Source: Calothrix sp. NIES-4105
GTDB taxonomy: Bacteria > Cyanobacteriota > Cyanobacteriia > Cyanobacteriales > Nostocaceae
DNA: 64,000 bases
Assembly (NCBI RefSeq): GCF_002368415.1
Contig: NZ_AP018290.1
Location: 6,823,717 to 6,887,716 of the forward strand
Reading direction: 5' to 3'
In this document: piece by piece, positions 58,601 to 64,000 of the stretch
Position numbering within the stretch: position 1 is the stretch's first letter
Layout: every line of letters begins with the position of its first letter
Made by a program: the position numbers and the translations under genes
Notes under the pieces: model-generated
Told to the model about the DNA's origin: nothing
Databases searched by the model: none
What the model saw: the letters and a program-made list of their open reading frames with translations, nothing else

Positions 58601-59030
58601 CTTTTTTAAGGATTTGTTCAATTTCTGCTTCCGGGTCTGTATTACATAGTTCACTCAAATCAATTAATGTTATTTTGACTGTCTGTATTTCAGCAATAAC
58701 CTGTATTGGGTTTTCGTCTACAGATACAAAGTTGGTACGTAGTGCTTCATGGCGAGCTACAATCGCGTTTAAGGTTTGCTGTAATGCTTGCAAATTGAGG
58801 GTACCATCTAATCTGACTGCGATAGAGATGTTAAAAGGGCTTAATGGTTCTAATTGGTTTAAAAACCATAGTCTTTGTTGAGAAAAAGATAATGGGCAAG
58901 GTTCGGATGTTTTTCTACGTGGGATAATTTTTTGGGCTACGCTAGTATTATCTTTTTTTATCAGCCGTTGCTGTAGTAGTGCCAGCTTTTCTGGAGAGAG
59001 ATTAGCTATACGTTGACTCAAATTACTCAT
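55623..59030 (-). CDS. Nonribosomal peptide synthetase C-A-T (NRPS1)
   Basis: 1135 residues. Condensation domain ~40-480 with HHVASDG (H176, H177, D181). Adenylation domain ~510-1000 with YVIYTSGSTGKPKG, NAYGPTECSDDVTHY and YKTGDKARYL. Carrier DNFFELGGHSLLATQV. There is no thioesterase and no loading module before the first C domain, which could therefore accept an acyl starter or a peptide from elsewhere. Pocket residues equal those of NRPS2, and the two adenylation domains are nearly identical, so the modules are a recent duplicate. The C-terminus DEREEIEL looks like the short partner motif for TubC-type docking on NRPS2. It is the first gene of the minus-strand operon. Confidence 0.94.
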   Translation of the reverse strand: MSNLSQRIANLSPEKLALLQQRLIKKDNTSVAQKIIPRRKTSEPCPLSFSQQRLWFLNQLEPLSPFNISIAVRLDGTLNLQALQQTLNAIVARHEALRTNFVSVDENPIQVIAEIQTVKITLIDLSELCNTDPEAEIEQILKKETQYPFNFSSDLMLRSTLLRLSEEEHILLLVMHHVASDGWSVGILYKELAGFYEAFLTGNPSPFPELPIQYADFAHWQRQWLSGDTLQTQLNYWKQQLKEAPTILSLPTDKPRPPIQTFKGGTKHFQLNQDLTQKLKTLSTLSGATLFMTLMAAFATLLSRYSGQEDIVIGTPIANRNRSEVESLIGFFINTLVLRNKLQGNPTFLELLERVRETTLGAYDHQDLPFEKLVEELQPERTLSHTPIYQVMFVLQNAPIGTFELPGLTLTPLELEDAAARDDLFLSMMETETGLSGELVYNSDLFEITTIERMVIHFQTLLESIVKNPLQQVAQLPLLSATEQHQLLVEWNDTGADYPLEQTFTQQFEAIVEKNPLSIAVGFENQQLTYQQLNARANRWARHLVSLGVEAETIVAINSERNIDLLTAMLAVFKAGGAYLPLNPHHPVERNRQVLEQSQVSLVLSAKSWSSDLQTGKDAHSTNQLLLLLEDLDSFDYSSENLKGRSTPENLAYVIYTSGSTGKPKGAMLEHRGMLNHLYAKVNDLQLTQTDIVAQTAAQTFDISIWQFLVALLVGGRVEIVPTEVTTDPAELLTLVQSKQISILEIVPSLLRMMLEHISSSNKPNLSQLRWLLLTGETLPPQLCRQWFEYYPAIPMMNAYGPTECSDDVTHYPIYTPPAQEVLNLPIGRPVSNTQLYILDKHLQPVPIGVPGELYVGGVGVGRGYLYNSQQTQLAFVKNPFRDITQKSATPLRSTFPTPAREWLLRTQNLLYKTGDKARYLKDGNIEFLNRIDYQVKIRGFRIELGEIEAVLTQHPQVREVVVIARSDQPGNQYLVAYIVSDVLNTSQLRDFLKQKLPEYMIPAAFVMLESIPLTPNGKVDRRALPEPDVQQSLIFAPPHTPTQKILAQLWLEILNLKEVGIHDNFFELGGHSLLATQVISRLRFLFGMELPLRQLFEAPTIAALADSIDKILATVQKLQITSSYQQDEREEIEL
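56301..56376. repeat. Heptamer repeat with a second element nested in it, inside the NRPS1 adenylation domain
   Basis: GTTCTGAGTTCTGAG and CTTCTGAGTGATG flank a ~50-base insert containing GCCACTCGCGTGCGGGGG and GAGCGAAGTGGC. The position equals that of the simple heptamer repeat in NRPS2. The nested insert adds about 15 residues in frame (TPLRSTFPTPAREWL). Confidence 0.85.
57166..57190. repeat. GGGCATCCTTGCCC palindrome inside NRPS1
   Basis: GTGGAATGGGCATCCTTGCC followed by CGTTTG, coding for LQTGKDAHSTN in a loop of the adenylation domain. It is the same family as 10084-10101, where it is intergenic; NRPS2 lacks it at this place. Confidence 0.8.
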
Positions 59031-59254
59031 GGCATTTTTAAAATTTTGTTGGTGGGTCGGTCAGTCCTGCCGACCTATATATTCAACAGGGGTGTCTTGA
59101 ATAATTTATGCATAGGTCATGCAGCATAGCTCCTAACTTGCACATTCCAAAATTATATATATAGCAAGGGTTTCAAAAAATATGCTAGTTTCATATTTTA
59201 CTGGAGCGTTTGCGGCGCCAGTCGAAGGCTCATATCTTGCACCTGGTAATTTGA

Positions 59255-59485
59255 ATGTCAAAGCCGCAACTAAGTATCATCGGCGCCAAGCGTTCAATAG
59301 TAAGTGTGACTGGAACGATTACTTGGCATAAAATGACACCATATGCTTCCAATTGCGTTTCTGACAAATTCTGGTTCAAACTCTCAAACCTTGGCGGAGC
59401 AAGTAACTACAAAAATAGTACTCTTGTTGACGACGTTTTAATCAGGGTTAGAGAGTATAAAATTCAACAACTTGCGGACAGCTAG
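59255..59485 (+). pseudogene. Possible remnant of a secreted-protein gene
   Basis: A 76-codon frame with protein-like content (VSVTGTITWHKMTPYASN, KFWFKLSNLGGASNYKNS, TLVDDVLIRVREYK). It follows, in another frame, a stretch from ATG 59182 coding for MLVSYFTGAFAAPVEGSYLA. The two might be parts of one gene broken by a frameshift. No ribosome-binding site is evident for either. I do not recognise a family. Confidence 0.3.
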
Positions 59486-59706
59486 ATGCTTCCATTTTGC
59501 GGTTATGGACAAATTATACTTTCTTATTAGGAATTATTAGCAAGTAATTAACGTAGCAATAACTGACATCTTGCACCACGAGCTTCCAATCGAATGAAAG
59601 AGCGTGTGTTCTGCCTATTTTTGCGTAGGGTGGCATAGCCACCTTACCCAAGCCAAAAGAAGGTGCAAGATGTGAGATAAGGGTTTCAGGCACTAAAGTC
59701 CAAGCT

Positions 59707-59811
59707 TATGCTTCCAGACCCTGGCAACTTTTGGGTCTGGTCATATGTTTTTGTAGTAGCCATTACCAAACTGCTAGCAATAGCTAAAGCCAATGTTAAT
59801 AATTTCAGCAT
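59707..59811 (-). CDS. Possible small hydrophobic peptide
   Basis: 34 codons beginning MLKLLTLALAIASSLVML, a signal-like or membrane segment, followed by a short basic tail ending in CQGLEA. AGGAGA lies about 12 bases before the ATG, which is a good site in this genome context. It is on the same strand as, and 72 bases downstream of, the RTX-like gene. Too short for family assignment; its 3' half is inside a hairpin-forming region. Confidence 0.3.
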
Positions 59812-59883
59812 TGAATTTCTATTTCTCCTAGGTAGTTAATCTGTTGAGATTTGTAAGACTAGCAATGTTGTATAAACTTTTGC

Positions 59884-62800
59884 TCAAGCTTGGACAAGGA
59901 AATCATTCGCTTCCAAACCAGGCAATGTTCTTGTGAAAGTGGCAAATACTCCACCACTGCCTAAACCAGCAGACGCACTATCCTGGTTGTATAGTAAGTT
60001 ACCTGTTGCGGTGTTGTAAACAATCTGGGCACTACTGCTTCCCGCCACAGAAACTTCGTTGGCGAGAGTGGTGTTGATAGTGGCAAATTCAACCTCAAGT
60101 AAATTTGTATTAACTGAACTGATTAAAGCTGTGAAAGAACCTTTACTGAGGGCGATTTTATCTGTTCCTTTACTAAAGTCAGTAATCGTATCTATACCGA
60201 AAGCACTGGTAGTAAAAGCTGCACCGCTACCAAAGAGGAATTGATCTACATCGGCGCCGCCAGTTAGCATATCATTACCCGCACCACCGACTAAGATGTC
60301 CGAACCAGCGCCACCGAGGAGAATATCATTGCCTCCTAAGCCTTTGAGGATATTATTACCACTATTACCTGTAATGCTGTTATCTAGGTCGTTACCAGTA
60401 CCATTGATATTGTTTGTGCCAGTTAATACTAAATCTTCGACGTTGGCAGTTAAGGTGTGGGTAGCGCTAGACTGTACGCTATCTTTGCCTTCTGAAGGCG
60501 CCTCTATAACTACATCCCAACTACTGTCAACGATGTAAGTGTCCGAACCAGAACCACCAACTAGGCGATCGTTGCCTGTACCACCATCAACAATATCGTT
60601 ACCTGCATCTCCTTTGACAGTATCATCATTATCGCCACCCGATAAAGTGTTATTAGCAGTGTTACCAGTAATACTATTTTTCAAAGCATTGCCAGTACCA
60701 TTGATAGCATTGCTACCTGTGAGAGTGAGGTTTTCTAAGTTGTTGCCCAACGTCCAACTGATGGCAGAACTGACTGTATCTGTTCCTTCATTGACTACTT
60801 CTATGATTTGGTCGTTACTGCTATCGATATAGTAGGTGTCATTACCAGTACTGCCACTCATGATATCGTCGCCAGCGCCGCCATCTAGTGTGTCGTTACC
60901 AGCACCGCCATTAAGGGTATCATTGCCTAATTCTCCTTTGAGGTTATCGTCACCACTATCTCCATTGATGATGTCATCACCAGCTTTACCATTAAGAATG
61001 TTACTACCACTGTTACCAGTAATTAGGTTGTTGAGTGTGTTACCTGTACCTGAAAGATTACTACTACCAGTTAAAATCAGATTTTCTAAATTTTCGCCCA
61101 AAGTGTAGCTAATTGATGAGCGAATAGTATCCGTTCCTTCGTTAGAGTTTTCGACTACTTTATCTGCACTGTTATCAATAATATAGGTGTCATTATCTAA
61201 TCCTCCGGTCATGGTATCTTGGCCTGTACCGCCATCAAGGGTGTCATTCCCTGCTAAACCAAACAGGGTATCATTGCCACCATTACCTTCGATCTTGTCA
61301 TCATTGAGTGTACCAGTGATACTATCGTTGCCAGTAGTACCAGCAAGGTTGCGAATGTTGATAGCAAAGATGTCACTTACCGTTGCTCGACTTGTATCCG
61401 TTGCTATGACTTTGATGTTTAGTATGCCGACATCAGCCAGAGTTGGAGTACCTGTAAAAGTACGGCTGTTGGGGTTAAATTTCAACCAACTGGGTAGAGA
61501 AGTGCCATCTCCTCTGGTTGCAATATAACTGAGGCTATCGCCTATATTTGGGTCAGAGAAGGTATTTATTGGAATGGTGAAGTTAAAGGGACTATTAGAA
61601 CCAGTTGTTTGATCTATAATCGCGTTTTTGACAGTAGGTGCATTATTAAAAGTACTAGCGAGATAATTTTTAATATCTTCTTTCGTCCAAATAGTTGCAC
61701 CGTTATCAAATTGAAATTCTTCGACTGCGTTATATTCTCCTGTGCCAAACTGACCTTTAATTGTAAGTGTGTCAATAGTACCTTTGATTTGAAAAATCAG
61801 GTCATTATCTTGTCGAACAATTTCCATTGTTTGTGCAGTTAATCCCCTACCAAACTTAACAGTGTCATAGTTGGTGTGGTAAACGTAGTAATCTTCTTGA
61901 ATAATATCTTGACCGTAGCCATGCTTAAAGATGTAGCGATCGTTCCCTGTACTTCCAGCTAAGGTGTCATCGCCTAAACCACCATCTAAAGTTTCATTGT
62001 TGATTCCCCAAAAATAACCAACTATATAGTCATCTCCATCTGTAGACTTTAGTAAGTATTGTTTGATATCTTCTTTTGTCCAAATAATTGCACCATTATC
62101 AAATTGAAATTCTTCAATGGAAAGAGCGTCATCAGGATAACCAAATTGATTTTTTATTGTTAAACGGTCGCTACTACCTTTGACTTTGAAAATTAAGTCA
62201 TTATCTTGGCGAACAATTTCCATTGTGTTAGTAGTTAACCCAGCACCAAACTTCACAATGTCATAATTGCTGTGGTAAACATACTCACTTTCTTGAATTA
62301 AATCTTGACCGTAACCTAGTTTAAAAATATAGGTATCATTACCCGTTTTACCTGCTAGAGTATCATTTCCTAAACTGCCGTCTAAAGTTTCATTATTGAT
62401 TCCCCAGAAATAACCATCTATATCGTCATCTCCATCTGTAGACTTTAATAAGTATTGTTTGATATCTTCTTTCGTCCAAATAGTTGCGCCGTTATCAAAT
62501 TGAAATTCTTCAACGGAAAGGGCTTCATCAGGATAATCAAATTGATTTTTGATTGTCAGGCGGTCGCTACTACCTTTGACTTTAAAAATCAGGTCGTTAT
62601 CTTGTCTGACAATTTCCATTGTGCTAGTAGTTAAACCAGCACCAAACTTTACTGTGTCATAGTAACTATTCAAGCCATAATAACTTTCTTCAATAATATC
62701 TTGACCGTAACCTAGCTTAAAAATGTAGGTATCATTCCCCGTACCTCCGGCTAAGGTATCATTGCCTAAATTGCCGTCTAAAGTTTCATTTTTCAGTCCT

Positions 62801-64000
62801 TCTGAGTAACCAACTATATAGTCATCTGCATTTGTAGACTTTAGTAAGTATTGTTTAATATTTTCTTTCGTCCAAATAGTTGCACCGTTATCAAATTGGA
62901 ATTCTTCGATTGAAATTGCTTCATAAGGATAATCAAACTGATTTTTAATTGTCAGGCGATCACTACTACCTTTGACTTTGAAAATCAAGTCATCACCTTG
63001 TCGAACAATTTCCATTGTGTTGGTGGTTAATCCTGCACCAAATTTTACTGTGTCGTAGTAACTGTTTAATCCACGATAATCTTCTTGAATTAAATCTTGA
63101 CCATAACCTTGCTTGAAGATGTAGATATCATTCCCCGCACCTCCAGCTAAGGTGTCATTACCTAAACCACCATCTAAAGTTTCATTGTTCAGTCCTTCTG
63201 AATAACCAAGTATATAGTCATCTGCATTTGTAGACTTTAGTAAATATTGTTTGATATTTTCTTTTGTCCAAATAGTTGCACCGTTATCAAACTGAAACTC
63301 TTCAATTGCGTAAACTTCATATACATTAAACTGATTTTTAATTGTTAGGCGATCACTAGTACCTTTAACTTTGAAAATCAAGTCATCACCTTGTCGAACA
63401 ATTTCCATTGTGTTGGTAGTTAATCCCGCACCAAACTTAACAGTGTCATAGTAACTATTCAAGCCAGAGTAATCTTCTTGAATTAAATCTTGACCATAAC
63501 CTTGCTTGAAGATATATATATCATTCCCTATACCTCCGGCTAAGGTATCATTGCCTGTAGCATTTTCCAAAGTGTTAGCATTTGCATCTCCAGTTAATAA
63601 GTTATCTTCAGGGAGATTGTTTGGCAAAGACATGGAGTTGATATCTGACCGAGTTATAGTTGTTCCATCGGCAAATGTAAACTGATCTATACCATAAGGG
63701 CTGCTTCTAAACTGATCTTCAATGATGAGGCGATCATTAGTATTTTTGATTGCTAAATAAAGATTATCTTTTTCTGTACTACTATTCGTTTTCCGCCAGA
63801 AAATAACATCTGATTTACTAATACCTGCTTTGAAACTAACGATATCAGTACCAGTGTTATAGTTTTCAACAATAGTATCAACTGCGTAGCCTCGACCAAA
63901 GATATAAGTATTGTTGCCAGAACTACCATTCAATAAGTCGTTGCCTGCACCGCCATCAAGGGTATCATTACTTTGATATCCCAGTAAATAATCGTCGCCA
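59884..64000 (-). CDS. RTX-like calcium-binding repeat protein, 3' part (gene begins beyond the window)
   Basis: The frame is open through base 64000 (GDDYLLGYQSNDTLDGGAGNDLLNG precedes a TTG at 63933), so at least 1370 residues are encoded. First come five ~125-residue repeats, each with a GGxGND-type nonapeptide run, YIFKxGYGQD, a FKVKGxSDRLTIKNQF stretch and EEFQFDNGATIW, matching haemolysin-type calcium-binding related repeats. A cadherin-like (CADG) domain follows (FTIPINTFSDPNIGDSLSY, LPSWLKFNPNSRTFTGTPT). Then come several RTX blocks and a C-terminal DITDFSKGTDKIALSKG-type end (ITDFSKGTDKIALSKGSF) expected of type I secretion substrates. A secreted, calcium-folding surface or extracellular protein is likely. 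No enzymatic domain is seen in this part. Confidence 0.93.
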   Translation of the reverse strand, partial: GDDYLLGYQSNDTLDGGAGNDLLNGSSGNNTYIFGRGYAVDTIVENYNTGTDIVSFKAGISKSDVIFWRKTNSSTEKDNLYLAIKNTNDRLIIEDQFRSSPYGIDQFTFADGTTITRSDINSMSLPNNLPEDNLLTGDANANTLENATGNDTLAGGIGNDIYIFKQGYGQDLIQEDYSGLNSYYDTVKFGAGLTTNTMEIVRQGDDLIFKVKGTSDRLTIKNQFNVYEVYAIEEFQFDNGATIWTKENIKQYLLKSTNADDYILGYSEGLNNETLDGGLGNDTLAGGAGNDIYIFKQGYGQDLIQEDYRGLNSYYDTVKFGAGLTTNTMEIVRQGDDLIFKVKGSSDRLTIKNQFDYPYEAISIEEFQFDNGATIWTKENIKQYLLKSTNADDYIVGYSEGLKNETLDGNLGNDTLAGGTGNDTYIFKLGYGQDIIEESYYGLNSYYDTVKFGAGLTTSTMEIVRQDNDLIFKVKGSSDRLTIKNQFDYPDEALSVEEFQFDNGATIWTKEDIKQYLLKSTDGDDDIDGYFWGINNETLDGSLGNDTLAGKTGNDTYIFKLGYGQDLIQESEYVYHSNYDIVKFGAGLTTNTMEIVRQDNDLIFKVKGSSDRLTIKNQFGYPDDALSIEEFQFDNGAIIWTKEDIKQYLLKSTDGDDYIVGYFWGINNETLDGGLGDDTLAGSTGNDRYIFKHGYGQDIIQEDYYVYHTNYDTVKFGRGLTAQTMEIVRQDNDLIFQIKGTIDTLTIKGQFGTGEYNAVEEFQFDNGATIWTKEDIKNYLASTFNNAPTVKNAIIDQTTGSNSPFNFTIPINTFSDPNIGDSLSYIATRGDGTSLPSWLKFNPNSRTFTGTPTLADVGILNIKVIATDTSRATVSDIFAINIRNLAGTTGNDSITGTLNDDKIEGNGGNDTLFGLAGNDTLDGGTGQDTMTGGLDNDTYIIDNSADKVVENSNEGTDTIRSSISYTLGENLENLILTGSSNLSGTGNTLNNLITGNSGSNILNGKAGDDIINGDSGDDNLKGELGNDTLNGGAGNDTLDGGAGDDIMSGSTGNDTYYIDSSNDQIIEVVNEGTDTVSSAISWTLGNNLENLTLTGSNAINGTGNALKNSITGNTANNTLSGGDNDDTVKGDAGNDIVDGGTGNDRLVGGSGSDTYIVDSSWDVVIEAPSEGKDSVQSSATHTLTANVEDLVLTGTNNINGTGNDLDNSITGNSGNNILKGLGGNDILLGGAGSDILVGGAGNDMLTGGADVDQFLFGSGAAFTTSAFGIDTITDFSKGTDKIALSKGSFTALISSVNTNLLEVEFATINTTLANEVSVAGSSSAQIVYNTATGNLLYNQDSASAGLGSGGVFATFTRTLPGLEANDFLVQA

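Larger units (their letters stand above)
59031..59883. other. Intergenic region upstream of the NRPS operon with nested repeats
   Basis: About 850 bases between the NRPS1 start and the RTX-like gene end. ACATCTTGCACC (59566-59577) and GGTGCAAGATGT (59662-59673) enclose GGTGGCATAGCCACC (59629-59643), a nested palindrome. CAGACCCTGGCAACTTTTGG and GGTCTGG add another hairpin near 59716. A possible small secreted peptide (59707-59811) and a possible gene remnant (59255-59485) are listed separately. The NRPS promoter must lie at the left end. Confidence 0.6.

Noticed and set aside
60059..61842. Several proline/leucine-rich plus-strand frames opposite the RTX-like gene
   Set aside because: They are antisense shadows of the repetitive RTX codons; their repeated LPVLPLM pattern mirrors the GGxGxD repeats.

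Overview
This window reads as chromosomal DNA of a filamentous, probably heterocyst-forming (Nostocales-like) cyanobacterium. The evidence is gene content: HrcA, a CrtW-type carotenoid ketolase, HisZ, a Tll0287-like heme sensor, DUF3352 and DUF1822 proteins, NRPS modules of cyanobacterial style, and rRNA of cyanobacterial type. Many short palindromic and heptamer repeats also fit. No HIP1 (GCGATCGC) was seen. A different palindrome, GGCGCC, occurs about 80 times by eye, where roughly 4 would be expected by chance.

Layout. 1-10.5 kb: the 3' part of a VWA-domain protein, a small SRPBCC protein, an SDR, crtW overlapping tail to tail with a membrane protein that has a paralogue next to it, hrcA, a rhodanese, a DUF3352 lipoprotein, a secreted protein and a short TPR remnant. 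10.8-19.5 kb: bifunctional proline-catabolic PutA, a GNAT, a GT39-like membrane glycosyltransferase with TPRs, and a hybrid histidine kinase. 19.8-24 kb: a cobalamin-type binding protein, an M4 protease of the protealysin type with its emfourin-like inhibitor, and an EAL phosphodiesterase. 24.2-28.7 kb: tRNA-Ser(GGA), a 2Fe-2S ferredoxin, an SNase-like lipoprotein with altered catalytic residues, an inositol-monophosphatase-family enzyme, a J-domain/TPR protein, hisZ and a bacterial-type ferredoxin. 28.9-34.1 kb: an rrn operon (16S-23S-5S) with a clear promoter, no tRNA in the spacer, and a repeat inserted between 23S and 5S. 34.2-37.2 kb: a hybrid histidine kinase with an AhpD-like N-terminal domain, and a hypothetical protein.

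37.3-59 kb is accessory. It holds a stand-alone NRPS (C-A-T-TE), a heme/HAMP protein, a caspase-like protease divergent from a sigma factor-DUF1822 pair, and a convergent, overlapping restriction endonuclease/C5-methyltransferase pair. It ends with a two-protein NRPS line (C-A-T then TubC-C-A-T-TE) coupled to an MFS exporter. 59.9-64 kb is the 3' part of a large RTX-like calcium-binding protein.

How the parts work together: NRPS1, NRPS2 and the MFS gene are translationally coupled on the minus strand and probably make and export one small peptide. A TubC docking domain on NRPS2 faces an acidic tail on NRPS1. All three NRPS genes carry intergenic-type repeats inserted in frame, several at the same adenylation-domain loop. 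The least described candidate system is the caspase-like/sigma/DUF1822 group (42.6-47.7 kb), which could be a protease-controlled transcription switch; this is inference only.
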